NCBI GenBank assembly: GCA_964030475.1
Contig: CAXIPT010000002.1
Span: 13,211,267-13,275,266 of the forward strand
Length of the DNA: 64,000 nt
DNA from: Tethya wilhelma
Lineage: Eukaryota; Porifera; Demospongiae; Tethyida; Tethyidae
Reading direction: 5' to 3'
Part shown: piece by piece, positions 1 through 11,469 of the stretch
How the letters are laid out: each line of letters starts with the position of its first letter
Numbering within the stretch: the first letter of the stretch is position 1
Position numbers and translations under genes: made by a program
Notes under the pieces: generated by a model
Databases searched by the model: none
Told to the model about the DNA's origin: nothing
What the model saw: the letters and a program-made list of their open reading frames with translations, nothing else

Positions 1-557
1 GTTTTTGGTTTGGACTTCGCCTGATTATCATTGCTGTATTGGTTATAGTTGCAATCTTTTTCACTCCAAGCTACCCTGACGTCGTAACGTATGTGCATCT
101 TGTCATTATACTATTCCTAACCGTAACACAAGCCTACATCAAACCGTACAAATCCAAAGTTGTTAATATTCTCGACATATTCTTTCTTGTGAATTACTGT
201 CTGTTTTTAATCGGATGTCTTTTTGTATTTTCTGGAGTTTTTGGGTCTACAATTGATGACCTCATACCGTACATTGCAGCTGTGGAGCTGATTGCAATAG
301 GAACTACTTTTATTGTATTTGTTGGAGTTATTATCTACCACATTGCGAAGAGAGTTAAAGGTAGTGAAAAGATGTCATTTGAGCTTCATTCCAGTGACAA
401 AGCAGTAAACAAGACAAGCAAAGACAAGTCTAAAGAGAGTGAGTCTGCAACGCAATATGGTAGAGAGTCAATTCAAAATCTACGAGACCAGAATGTCACC
501 TCTTTCAATGAGATGGATAAGCTCAGGGAACCATTGTTAGATGATGATGAATACTGA
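1..557 (+). CDS. C-terminal part of a beta-helix/multi-TM membrane protein (cut by window edge)
   Basis: The frame is open from base 3, so this is the 3' end of a gene that begins left of the window; the Met at 39 is internal. The visible ~185 residues align with the end of the next gene: the FWFGLRL motif, a hydrophobic segment ending in the conserved K-P-Y-K-S-K motif (after transmembrane helices), two further helices (residues near IFFLVNYCLFLIGCLFVF and a Val/Ile-rich stretch), then a charged cytoplasmic tail ending in LREPLLDDDEY. The same tail signature (LRESLLDDYN) closes the downstream paralogue, so it is probably a functional sorting or interaction motif. Function of the family is unknown to me; a surface receptor or adhesion role is inference. 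Confidence 0.8.
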   Translation, partial: FWFGLRLIIIAVLVIVAIFFTPSYPDVVTYVHLVIILFLTVTQAYIKPYKSKVVNILDIFFLVNYCLFLIGCLFVFSGVFGSTIDDLIPYIAAVELIAIGTTFIVFVGVIIYHIAKRVKGSEKMSFELHSSDKAVNKTSKDKSKESESATQYGRESIQNLRDQNVTSFNEMDKLREPLLDDDEY

Positions 558-864
558 AGGAATTGATTATACAATTAATCTTTCTAACACAGCATATTAA
601 TAATATAATTATTGAGCTTAGTCTATAGTTGAGTTATTAACCTTAAATTTGTATTATATGCTAATAATATAATTGAGTTTGTTTTTTAAAAATAATTTTA
701 ACCCAATAAAAGATGCGAAGTATATTCATTGTAATCACAAGGTCCAAGCATGCATGCCTGAATGGGATATCTCTATGAATAATTATCCATGAATACACCT
801 CCCTTTTTGAGGTCACAAACAACTGATAGCATGAATACAAGACTCATACTGTACAGAGGAAAAG

Positions 865-3800
865 ATGAGAGCTGTATCAGTCAGTTTGTTTCTTTGTTAC
901 AGTCTAGTCTATCTACTGACAGCTCACAAGGTTGAGGCTGTTGAGAATATCATATCTGTTCCAAACCAGTTTGGAAATCTCAGTGACTATCTCTGTGGAG
1001 CACTTGCATCAACCATTGAGAATGGAGTGACCATACAACTTGATACCAATGTAAGACATGTGGTGTCTGGAACATACTGTACTTTGCAAGGAAAAGAATC
1101 CATTACAATTCAAGGCTCGGGAAACAGACAAGCTGTAATTCAATGTGACAATGACGATTACACGCATATTGGCTTCAGTTTTGTTGAAATTAGAAACTTA
1201 ACCATGAGAAATGTAAGATTTGAAAACTGTGGAGGACTCACACAAGACCCAAATGCAATAGCCCCCGTGAGTACTTCACCGATAAGGAGAGCAATTGACA
1301 ACAACCAGCACGCAGTAATGTTTATTGCACGCTGTACACATGTCACTATAGAAAAGGTCACCTTCAACAACTATCGTGGATATGCTGTGTACGGAATAAA
1401 CCTGCTTGGAACTAATAGGATTCAGCAGGTAACAGTTACCAACAGTTTTGCCTACATAAATGAAATGACATCATCAAGTGGCCAAGAACTAACGTACTCT
1501 GGAAGTGGACTTTTCTTTCATTTCAGTGATAGAATGTCACTACCAGTGAATCAAAATAGTTTTGTTACAATTACAAATTCCACTATGAAAAATAACTTTA
1601 ACATCTACCCAGAATTCTACATTCGCACTCTTCTGGAAAATCGACTACAAAATCAGCCAGATAACTTTCCACTGCATGGATGCGGTGGACTAACTGTACA
1701 CTTTGAACAGAGAAACCGTAGAGTCATGGTTTTAGTGGAGGACACACAGTTTGAAAACAATGGAGGATCAGCTGGAGGAGGTAGCCAGATTGTTTGGCGA
1801 GACACTATCGATAATTCCGATCTACTTTTTAATAACTGTACATTCACAAACAATAGAGTAGTGAAAGATTATAGTGACTTCTTTATTGGTAGTGGCCTTC
1901 AATTTTACTTCATTTTTGACTTTTCTCAGCTTCCTCAAGTCAGAGAAGGAGTAGGATCCACAAAAGCAATGATTCGAGTAGAGAATTCCACTTTTCGTAA
2001 TCACTCTGGTCTGTATGGAGCAGCAATGGCCATTTTTACCGAAGCACAGAATATAACTGCAATAGAAATTGAAGTTACTTCCATTCGATTTGAAAATAAC
2101 AATGCTTTTTATGATGGAGATTGTATTTACATGGACAGTGAAAATTCAGCAGTTTACAGTGAAACAAGACCCCGCTTAGTACTAGAGAATATCATATTGT
2201 CGAATCAGATTACCAATGGGAACGACGATTTAGGCTCAGTTGCTGCACTAAGTTTCATCAACATCCACGTGATCATTATGGGTAGTGCAGAACAACCTAC
2301 TATCATTTCCAACGGAAGGAAGGGAGGACTAAGACTCTTCAATTCGTTTGGATTCCTTACAGGAGAAGTACACTTCAGAAACAACTCTGCAACTAAGGGT
2401 GGTGCAATAACAATGGAGGACAATTCCTATCTATTCTTCAGAGAGCCAGCTAACATTCATTTTCTGAACAACAAAGCAATCTATGGAGGTGCTATCTACT
2501 CTGATATAGTCAGAGGCTCTCAATGTGTGATGCAGTTTATTTCACAGACTCGTAGCACTAACAATCCCATTCTGAATTCCACACAGCTTGGAGAATTGAA
2601 CATCTCTGTCACTTTTATCGACAACGAAGCAGAGAGTGATGGTACAGCAATTTACGTCCAACCGGTATTTAAGTGTGCGTGGTTTTCTGAATCAATCGTG
2701 CAAATACCAGTTGATGATCTACCAGCATTATTCAACACTTTGTATTACTTCCAAACGAATGAAACGCAAGAGACGTACAAGGATCAAGTCAGAAGTCACC
2801 CCTTTCGACCATGTGCCTGTCAACTAAATGAAACCGATGAACTACCAGTGTGTGCACCAGAGCTTAATAACGCTAACATGTCTGTTTTTCCTGGACAATC
2901 ATTTATTATGCCCGTTGTACCTGTTGATGAAATTGGAAGCCCTTTGCGGGCTGTAATTTTGGCAGAAATACTACAAGAAGACTACACTAACATTCAATTT
3001 GAGAACAATCAGCCACACTACGTCATTGATTTGAATGGAACAACATGCTATCCATTGAACTTTACTCTTCATAATGAACAAAATACAACAGTGAATATCA
3101 AAGTAAGCATAACAAATGTAGTCAGTCAATCCATAAAGTCCATCATCAATGTAGAGAGTTGCCCATTTGGATTTGAACTAAACCCTACTACTGGTATTTG
3201 TGATTGTGTTCAAATATTTGCCCAATATGGACTCATATGTGATATTGAAAATGGCCAGTTTATTAAGACAATTGCAACATACTGGATTGGAAGAACAAAG
3301 TTTGAAATTGACGTTCCAGCTTGTGTGTTGAGGTGCCCAAGTGGATACTGTAGAGCCACAACACAAGTCAACTTAGATTTCGATAACCAATGCAACGGAA
3401 ATCGCTTTGAAGAAATATGTGGGAAATGTAAACCAGGATATAGTATAGTGTTTGGAACAACTGACTGCCAAAAATGCTCCAACTATTGGCTTTTCACGAT
3501 TATTCTCTACATCCTAGCTGGATTATTTCTTGTTGTCTTCCTCTTTCTATTCAAACTATCCATTACAGAAGGCCTGCTGGGATCCATACTCTTTTATGCA
3601 CAGCTTTTCAGTATTAACATTGGATTGCTTGTCTATTCAAATGAAACAAGATTCACAACAGTCTTCATATCACTACTTAATCTCGAACTAGGTTTTCCTC
3701 TCTGTTTTTATGATGGAATGACACAAATAGCAAAAAGTGGTTTTCAATATGTGTTTCCAGTGTATCTGTGGTTTCTTGTAGCCCTGCTAACTTTAGTCAG

Positions 3801-4731
3801 TCGATACTCAAATAAGATTGCCAACTTGGTCGGCTCTGAAGTTTCAAAGGTGTTTGTAACTTTGATCTATTTCTCGTACACTAAGTTGCAACGTACAGCT
3901 GTCAATGCACTTATATTTCAACGAATTGGAACAAACACAAACAATACATACCTGGTGTGGTTTTACGATGGAGGAGAAAGATATTTTCAACAAAGACACT
4001 TGGTTCTTGCCCTAGTTTCCATCCTCTTTCTTTTATTAATTCTCACACCCTATTTGTTTGGCATGCTTTTATGCCAGTGGTTCCTCCGTTTCTCCTGGAT
4101 AAGCAGAAACTTCAAGCCACTCATTGATGCCACACTAGCACCCTTCAAAGATCGTTGGAGATTCTGGTTTGGACTACGTTTGCTCACAATCAATATACTA
4201 ATTTTGATGTCAGTATTCATATCTCCAGTGAGTTTCAATGCTGGCATTTATGCCCATTTGGTGGTTATCTTCTTCCTAATAGTCTGTCAGGCTAACATCA
4301 AACCCTACAAATCCAAACTAATTCACTACCTTGACTTGTTTTTTCTCATAAACTATATCTTTTATCTCATCGGTTGTCTCTTTATTTACGGTGTGATCAA
4401 ACCCACAAAGGAAGAGGGAAAACGATTGGTTATAGCAGTGGAAGTTGTCATCATTGGCAGCGCATTTGCCGTATTCGCTTTCACTATTCTTTGTCACGTC
4501 TCTCTTCGAGTGATGAAGTTTTTTAGAGAAAACAAAAAAGGTGGAATGACCATCAGTAAAATGAGAGGGGAGTCAGGAACTGAAATGGAAAATACAGCCT
4601 CGTTTAACCAAACTCACACCAATAGCAATGAAGCATATTCACAAAATGTGACCCTCACAGTAGTGGATATCAGAAATGACCATGCTGATAGTTTTAGGTT
4701 GAGAGAGTCATTGCTTGATGACTACAATTAA
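865..4731 (+). CDS. Secreted-domain beta-helix protein with C-terminal multi-pass membrane region
   Basis: Intact single-exon ORF of 1288 residues. Residues 1-25 form a signal peptide (hydrophobic core SLFLCYSLVYLL). Residues ~30-640 are Asn/Gly-rich with recurring patterns such as FENN, FRNN and GGA, as in right-handed parallel beta-helix (pectin-lyase-like) ectodomains. Residues ~700-870 hold a Cys-rich module with a CGKCKPGY motif. From residue ~875 there are about nine to ten hydrophobic helices, followed by a Ser/Thr-rich cytoplasmic tail ending LRESLLDDYN. The gene lies 300 bases after a paralogue on the same strand, a tandem duplication. Likely a plasma-membrane surface protein; ligand and signalling are unknown. 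Members are typical of sponge genomes, which is recollection, not a search. Confidence 0.85.
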   Translation: MRAVSVSLFLCYSLVYLLTAHKVEAVENIISVPNQFGNLSDYLCGALASTIENGVTIQLDTNVRHVVSGTYCTLQGKESITIQGSGNRQAVIQCDNDDYTHIGFSFVEIRNLTMRNVRFENCGGLTQDPNAIAPVSTSPIRRAIDNNQHAVMFIARCTHVTIEKVTFNNYRGYAVYGINLLGTNRIQQVTVTNSFAYINEMTSSSGQELTYSGSGLFFHFSDRMSLPVNQNSFVTITNSTMKNNFNIYPEFYIRTLLENRLQNQPDNFPLHGCGGLTVHFEQRNRRVMVLVEDTQFENNGGSAGGGSQIVWRDTIDNSDLLFNNCTFTNNRVVKDYSDFFIGSGLQFYFIFDFSQLPQVREGVGSTKAMIRVENSTFRNHSGLYGAAMAIFTEAQNITAIEIEVTSIRFENNNAFYDGDCIYMDSENSAVYSETRPRLVLENIILSNQITNGNDDLGSVAALSFINIHVIIMGSAEQPTIISNGRKGGLRLFNSFGFLTGEVHFRNNSATKGGAITMEDNSYLFFREPANIHFLNNKAIYGGAIYSDIVRGSQCVMQFISQTRSTNNPILNSTQLGELNISVTFIDNEAESDGTAIYVQPVFKCAWFSESIVQIPVDDLPALFNTLYYFQTNETQETYKDQVRSHPFRPCACQLNETDELPVCAPELNNANMSVFPGQSFIMPVVPVDEIGSPLRAVILAEILQEDYTNIQFENNQPHYVIDLNGTTCYPLNFTLHNEQNTTVNIKVSITNVVSQSIKSIINVESCPFGFELNPTTGICDCVQIFAQYGLICDIENGQFIKTIATYWIGRTKFEIDVPACVLRCPSGYCRATTQVNLDFDNQCNGNRFEEICGKCKPGYSIVFGTTDCQKCSNYWLFTIILYILAGLFLVVFLFLFKLSITEGLLGSILFYAQLFSINIGLLVYSNETRFTTVFISLLNLELGFPLCFYDGMTQIAKSGFQYVFPVYLWFLVALLTLVSRYSNKIANLVGSEVSKVFVTLIYFSYTKLQRTAVNALIFQRIGTNTNNTYLVWFYDGGERYFQQRHLVLALVSILFLLLILTPYLFGMLLCQWFLRFSWISRNFKPLIDATLAPFKDRWRFWFGLRLLTINILILMSVFISPVSFNAGIYAHLVVIFFLIVCQANIKPYKSKLIHYLDLFFLINYIFYLIGCLFIYGVIKPTKEEGKRLVIAVEVVIIGSAFAVFAFTILCHVSLRVMKFFRENKKGGMTISKMRGESGTEMENTASFNQTHTNSNEAYSQNVTLTVVDIRNDHADSFRLRESLLDDYN

Positions 4732-5265
4732 TTTCAAAAACAATAATAATTATTAATGTTTTGTTTGAATATGTATATTATTTTTATTGACCAAATTGTT
4801 TACTGAAGTTGTATACATTTCTGGTTCACACGCACCAACCATGCATTATCATAAGAATAATAATTGTTGTATTAATCGTGATCTGTAATTTTGTAATTTT
4901 GTAATTTTGTGATCTGTAATTTAGTGCCATTGCATATGTGGAAAAACACTATAATCAATCTATGAAGTTTGTATAGATTTCAGCATAGCTATAATAACAA
5001 ACTCAGGGAAAAACAAAATAATTATAGTCCATAACGACATGCATGCATGACTTGTACATGTATGTACAAAAATCAATGATGTAACTATTATACAGTCAGA
5101 AAAGAATTAAGCTTAAAATAGGTTATATAAGATACATGACAATGAATATCATAGGAATGATCCTTCATTCACAAAAAATTACAGTTTCAAACAATTTCAA
5201 ATAATCATAATATTACAAGTTATAGACACAATCAGTTTTTGTGGGGTGGATTACGTGGAACTATC
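4732..5265. other. Intergenic AT-rich spacer
   Basis: Convergent gene ends flank it. It holds a short run of the phrase TGTAATTT repeated about four times (near 4884-4921) and otherwise nothing I can assign. Confidence 0.6.
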
Positions 5266-8200
5266 TTACTTGTGAATTGCAGGCTGCAAAAAGGACTTGT
5301 ACTGATCAACTGTAAGGCTGAAATCTCCACAAGTATTTAGTGAATCTGGAATATCAAACTCTTGTTGTTCCTCAAAAGCCTCATTAACGATCAGTGCCAT
5401 TCCTTCCAACTGGTGCACTTCAATGTGACAATGAAGAAACCAATGACCTGGATTATCTGATCTAAAATTAATGACAACATATCCACCAGCAGGGACAATA
5501 ACTGTATCCTTTCGTATGGTGTTTTGATCTATCGGAGAAAAGTTTGGACGGATGTTATTTGTCCAACCAGGATTTACACATCTTTTTGGATCACAGTCGG
5601 CAGAATCAGATTTGGAACAATCAGTGTTACCACAATCTATGTCAGAATTTTGGCTTTCAATAAAGCCAGTTGTATCATTATAATCTGGGTATCCGATATG
5701 TACCACATGAAAAGTATGTCCATGCAGGTGAATTGGATGGGCATTTAGATATACACCAAGTGCGGAGAGCACGAACTGAATAGTGACATTTGGCTGTGTT
5801 ATATTGATTATGTGAGTGCACATACAGTCCAGCGAAGAGGGGTTACAATCTGCTTGGAGATCACACTGTATGGCTTGTTCTTGAAAATCATCATTTTGTG
5901 TTTGTGGGGGTACAGGTGGGAGGATAAAATTGCGACCATTAACTGAACTTGTTTCAGAATCACCTTCAAAATTAAAGTTGATGAAATGTGTACAGTCAAT
6001 GCAATCAGAAGAAGGATCTAAATCAGGCATCTCATTCGATGGAGTTGGTTCCAAAAGTGTTAGATGTTGGACATTGACGCATGTAATGTTGTAAGAACTG
6101 TGAAATGCTTCAAAAGGACAGTTTACAGCTATGCATCCTTGACTCACACAATCCAGAGGTTCAGAATCCCATTTGATGCATTCATATTGAGTTGATGGTA
6201 TTTCTGGTGGATTGTTAATGTCTGTGGTGTATTGTAGTATTGCTTCAGCTACATGGCCTAAAGATTTAAATGGTGGTTTTTTTCCATTAGAACTTCTGTC
6301 AATTTCTAAGGTCTCAGCTCGAATCCAATAATTATTTTTCTCAGGGTCAGGACCAGTTGCTTCAAGAATAAAGTCGTATCGTTCTCCTGTATGGATAATG
6401 ATGTAATCGACTTGCTTCACAGGTCTTATCCAATAGCCATCCGTGTTCACAACAGTTAATTTGTGTCCATCAATTGAGAATTTGTAAGCATATAACCCCT
6501 GAGCACCTATCAAACGGAACCTGTATCTACCATTTTTAACAACAGGGAATGTGCTCAATCTTGTTTTAACATAAGGTACATCTTTGTGCCTTCCTTTGCC
6601 ATTGATAAGTCCAGAAAAATAAGGAACTGGCCCAATTTCACCTTCATCGTAGCTTCTAGTGGAACTATATCGGCTATTAGCATCACTTGGTGGGATTTCT
6701 CCTATTGGAGTTCCAGGATGAAAACCAAGACCTGCGTGAAGTTGAGTGAATAGATCTAATGAAGCTTCATGTTGCCAATCCAATAGTGTAATGGTGTGTC
6801 GATCAGGAAGATCTTGAAAATCATCCACACCAAATAAGGAAGAGAGATTACTCTTCACTTCCGTCATGTGATCTTTACTTTCTTTGACTATCAAAGCTCC
6901 AAAAAAGCCATCAGTTCTCTGTGCACCACTGTGAGAATGGTACCAGAACGTCCCTGAAGGTTGAGCTGTGTACATGTACGTATAGCTAGAGGATGGTCCA
7001 ATTTGGCACTGAGTCACTTGGCCTACACCGTCCATCCATGGTGTTCCTCTTTGATGCATTCCATGCCAATGAATTGATATTCCTTCAGAGGACATATTGT
7101 TGTGAACATGAATAGTCACAAGTTGACCTTCATTCACAATAAGAGTTGGGCCTGGAATCTGTCCATTTACAGCTATAGCCATTCGGTACGTTTTTCCATC
7201 TACAAATTGTGGCTCAGAACAGTTTAAAGAATTGAATTCACTTGCACATTGTCTTGAAGCATACTGCTCTAGTGGTCTTGGAACACCATCTTCTTCAATA
7301 TTGTAAACCACACCTTGGGTACCACGAACAAATATCCCATCACCTTCCTCAACAGGGAATTTTCGATAACTTGTGAATGTCCTCACTTCATCAACTTCCA
7401 GATTAAAGATGCATTCACTAGTATTTAGAGGACACTCGCACACAGGTACACCATAACCACACTGAGATGCAGCTTCTGGTGCTTCAACTAAACTTAGATC
7501 AAGCTTGCCTTGACCACGATTGATTCCGTATCCATACAACCACTTGTTAAAAATGGAATCACTTGTTAGTTCTTCAAAGGATTCTGTTCCCATTTTGACA
7601 TATGTTTTGATTTGTTCTATAAACCGATGATTAATTCCTCCAAAAACTAGACTGACTTCTCTAATGTCATATTTCTTTATACATTTATTATGGCCCTCTA
7701 AAAAATCTGTAGCGAGGTTCAATTCTTCCTTATACAGGTGGTTATTTGTATTTTCTGGACCAAAGAATTTAATGCTTGCTTTCAGCACGTGTCCATTGTT
7801 CAGTTTGAGCAAAATATAATCATCATGATTTTGACTGCTCGGTGAAAATCGAGGCATAATTTGAGCTGAAATCTTAAACCAAGTAATGCATTTGTGACTA
7901 CTCTCACTAACTATTGTCAGAGGGACCAGCCTGGCATTGTAGAGATATCTATTCTGTTCATCGTAATCTACCCACTTATTCAGGGTTGGATCGGAAGTGA
8001 GTTGAGTGAACACCATGTCAGATTTTGCAGTGAGTACAGTGATAGAAGCTACTAGCCATCCATCAGTTCCACCACTAAGTGCTTGAAGATAGACATTTAC
8101 AATGCTACCCCGAGTGATACAGGCTGATGTAAAAGACTGTACAGGTATTTGCCGTACAATTAGTGATCCCTTGTCTTTCACATCAGTTATTTCTGCAGAA

Positions 8201-8807
8201 TATCGCTGATTGCTGGACAATTCTACAGTGAGTCTTGGGTTTGTACCCCAATATGGGTTTTGATTTGCACCATATTCCAAGCCAGTTTTTGCTTTTATTT
8301 TGAAGTATGATATGCACTCTGTATGCATGAATATTTAGAGCAAGCATATAATCATAAAAATTTTAGAATATAAGATTAATGCAGCAAATTGCCAAACATG
8401 CAAGTCTTAATCATTATCATGCAAAACTACTGTTATAATTATAATGAAAATAACCACATTGCACTATCATGGAATCAACAAAAAATTCTTTAAAACATGC
8501 ATCTTTCCCTATTATTAATATTAATTAAACACAATTTACCTAATGAATCCTTTTCAGCATCTTCATCATTGGTATCATGTTTTTTTGTGAACTTTTTCAA
8601 CATAAGTTTATCGATTGACTCCTCTTGTGCAAGTACCTCTTCGATTTTCATGACTTCATCCCATAGCTCTTCTGCATGATGCTCATTGTCTAATTTGGAG
8701 CGGGGTGTTTCAAGATTCGCAATTTCTTCTTGGATCATACGATGATCATACTGGAGATGAACTCCTCCAATGAGGCAAAACGTGACAAGCAGAAAAAGAC
8801 ACTTCAT
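5266..8807 (-). CDS. Secreted laccase-type multicopper oxidase with N-terminal tandem repeat domain
   Basis: Two exons on the minus strand: 8807-8540 and 8318-5266. The donor TTAG|GTAAAT and acceptor ATACAG|AG give matching phase (G+AG = Glu), for 1106 residues. Residues 1-19 are a signal peptide; a short acidic helical stretch follows. Residues ~90-360 are two related beta-rich repeats, each ending in an LTSD-x(3)-NKW motif and containing GTDGWLVASI, reminiscent of PLAT/LH2 sandwiches (inference). The remainder is a three-cupredoxin oxidase with all copper motifs: HWHG (~504), WYHSHSG, HPIHLHGH (~949) and HCHIEVHQ (~1052). Such enzymes couple one-electron oxidation of phenols or metals to reduction of O2 to water outside the cell. 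The exact substrate cannot be told; the N-terminal repeats are unusual for laccases and may direct binding. Confidence 0.88.
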
Positions 8808-8871
8808 GCCTAAACAGGCTCCGAAATTCAGTTACTAAAACTAACTGTGGCTAAATTGAGATTTGCATCTT

Positions 8872-8879
8872 CTTTTATA
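8872..8879 (-). promoter_or_regulatory. TATA box of the multicopper oxidase gene
   Basis: Minus-strand TATAAAAG lies about 65 bases upstream of the ATG at 8807, a fitting distance for a TATA box plus short 5' UTR. No experimental start site is known, so this is inference. Confidence 0.5.
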
Positions 8880-8969
8880 CTCAGGCTGCATAACTTGAAG
8901 CCTTACAGGAATACTTAAAATAACCCACTTCCTAGTTGGACATCATAATTATATATATACAGATACAAA

Positions 8970-9104
8970 TACCATATAGTGGGAAATTTTCGTGGGAAGA
9001 AAGTTTTTGCGGTTTGGCAGCTCCTGAAAATTTCTATATATTCAAGATGAAAATGCAAAATTTTAATATTTTTCCCACAAAAAATTCCCACTATGTATAC
9101 GGTA
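8970..9104. mobile_element. MITE with TACCRTA...GTGGGAA termini
   Basis: About 135 bases with inverted ends: the left end reads TACCATATAGTGGGAAATTT and the right end, reverse complemented, TACCGTATACATAGTGGGAA. Too small to encode a transposase. Elements with related ends (TACCG..., AATTTTCGTGGC) occur at 49264-49434 and 50350-50530. Confidence 0.65.
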
Positions 9105-9520
9105 GTTGATGCCAGAGATCCTATATAAGCAGCACAATGAACAATCATTTAATCATTCTTGCTATAGATAGCACTCATTGCACATGCACATAACTATGCA
9201 TGAAATAATTGTGTTCAAGTCTAATCATTAAGAAAATTGACTCTCCAGAGCTCTGGTTTGGATCCAAGTGTTTGGAAAATGTAGATCCGGAAGATTCAAG
9301 GTTTTACTGTCACATGATCAGTCATACAAATACAATAGGGCATGCATATATAAACAACCAAAATTAACTCAGGAAACTAGATATTGATAAATAGACAGTC
9401 CTAAAATTGGCTCATGCACCCAAAGCAAATTAACAAAATTTATATTAAAGGTACAATTTATAGGCAAAAAACATATGGGCCCAAAATATGAACCCTGAAG
9501 ACTCTCTTTATTCTATCTCT

Positions 9521-9840
9521 TAAATTACTAGCTACCCTGCAATACCACAATGATTCCACGGAAATCACTACGGTAACCTTGCAATACCACAACCATTTAC
9601 TACCTTGCAATAGAACAACATTCCACTGAAATCACTACCTTCAATACCACAACCAATTCAATAACACACTACCTTGCAATACCACAACCAATTCAATATA
9701 GCACACTACCTTGCAATACCACAACCAATTCAATAGCACATGCAACATTCCACTGAATTACTACTTTGCAATACCACAGCCAGTTATTATAGTAATTTCA
9801 ATGGAATCATTGTGGTATTGCAAGGTAGCTAGTAATTTCG
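9521..9840. repeat. Inverted repeat enclosing degenerate tandem repeats
   Basis: The phrase ACCTTGCAATACCACAAC recurs five or more times between 9535 and 9780. The outer arms (about 9527-9570 and 9790-9835) are inverted copies of each other, sharing ACTAGCTACCYTGCAATACC and a following ATGATTCCA. This looks like a MITE whose interior expanded as a minisatellite. No coding potential. Confidence 0.6.
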
Positions 9841-10487
9841 GTGGAATCCTTACAGAGAGGTTATACTATAAACTTACCATTTACTATACAACTATTAGTC
9901 ATTACAACTATACTCTACAACTTTTACTATACTACTACAACCTCATTATGGATCCACTCATTCAATAGGCAATGAAAATTGTGAAGACCAGAAAATTAGG
10001 TTATGGGCTATACTAAGAAGCAATGATAGAACATCAATAGCACTCACTGACTGCAGTATGTGACTGAGGTTATAGCTCATCATATGGTGGTTTGTGATAA
10101 TTTGTTCAGTACAAGCAAACAGTTCCCTGTGGATTATGGGTATAGTACATGCCATGATAGTAATTGTGAATATCATGTATACAATTCATAATCCACATTG
10201 TTCCCATGCTTCATAGCTTTCTTGGATGTAATCATCCATGGCAGAAAAATAGAGCCCGGAAGAAGGCCTGTACCATGACATTATTATGACATTGTGTATA
10301 GGTACTGGTATATAGACAAACACTATTAGCTTAAGGTAGACTTAATTAGTTGAAGATGGAAAAATTTTAGGCTATACCATAATGTGCCAACACTACAGTT
10401 ACCTCAAATTTGAACATCATCATGATTTGTGTGACTTGAATTAGAAACATTGCAAATATTAGTCTAAGATAGCTATAACATAGTCAT
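9841..10487. other. Spacer without recognised gene
   Basis: AT-rich sequence with only short chance ORFs. I see no conserved motif here. Confidence 0.5.
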
Positions 10488-10885
10488 TGTAACAGACTGA
10501 CTATTGTTTCTATACGTTTGTTTCTAGAGTGTATCAGTGTCTCAGTATGTACTTGGACGATCAAGGTATATGACATGTGTTTAATTTAATGTGGCTTGTG
10601 GTTGTATCTTAATTTGATTATTGGTGTATCCATTATGTTTTTGCCAATAGAATTGTTTTGGGAATGCATAGTGTTTTGTTGTATGCTCAGACTATTTGGT
10701 TCAAATTAGTTTTTAGAATATTCTGTGGACTATCCTGTTCAACCGGTTTTGTATAGGATAGTATATAAGTAATGGACTATGTTGTTGAGTTGTTGAATAA
10801 AATTTTGAGTGCTCCAGAGCAGAGTATTCGCTTGCTAGACTTTCGCTATAGTTTATAGCAACATAGCCTTGTCCGCTCTGTTACA
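10488..10885 (+). mobile_element. LTR of a truncated retrotransposon
   Basis: 398 bases beginning TGTAACAGA and ending TCTGTTACA, the short terminal inverted repeat and TG...CA ends expected of an LTR. It is immediately followed by a candidate tRNA primer-binding site (TGGTGGCAGCGGTGG, 10889-10903) and then the start of a gag-like ORF. No matching 3' LTR is visible in the window, so only the 5' end of the element is present. Confidence 0.7.
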
Positions 10886-11022
10886 GTTTGGTGGCAGCGG
10901 TGGAATCGTACTCAGAGAGGTACATTCTGGGATCCCACACTATCAAGTAAACCTGAAGTGATTCATGACCACGAGGTCAGGTAAACAGTACAAGGAAGTT
11001 GGACAGTCAGCACTGAAGTAGT

Positions 11023-11193
11023 ATGGCTGGCGAAGAATCTACTCTGGAACAAATACTGCAAGCACTGCTGGCCGAGAGAGAATCGCGTGAAAAGCAGTTG
11101 CAAGAGAAGCCTCGTCCCCAACCCCAAAAGAGGGCCTGGTACACACTGTTTGTGCATGTGTGTAATTATTGCCATGAAACCACGCGGCTTTGA
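11023..11193 (+). pseudogene. Remnant gag start of the LTR element
   Basis: A 56-residue ORF begins ATGGCTGGCGAAGAATC, 138 bases after the LTR, and is Glu/Gln-rich with a coiled-coil look (LEQILQALLAERESREKQLQ). It ends early, and downstream sequence to 11460 has no protease, polymerase or integrase. It is therefore a truncated element leader, not a working gene. Confidence 0.5.
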
Positions 11194-11469
11194 GAACTCA
11201 GTGTAGTTAAGGCTGCTTCAACTTTTTAAATAGCCTAATAATGTACATTTCACACTTCGGACATCGGCTCAACAAGTCCTTGAAACCTATGCTAGAGCTA
11301 CCAAATCTGGAGATTTATATAAGTTTAGTCTTCCTACTGTTCATATTCTAAGAGGGAAGCTTGTTGCAAGTAACCATGTCTCAAACATAGCTTTCTTGTC
11401 ATCAAGGTCAAGCCATCAAAAATCAGATGTTTTTTATGCTATTTTCCTTATTTTTACTGGATTTAGCCA

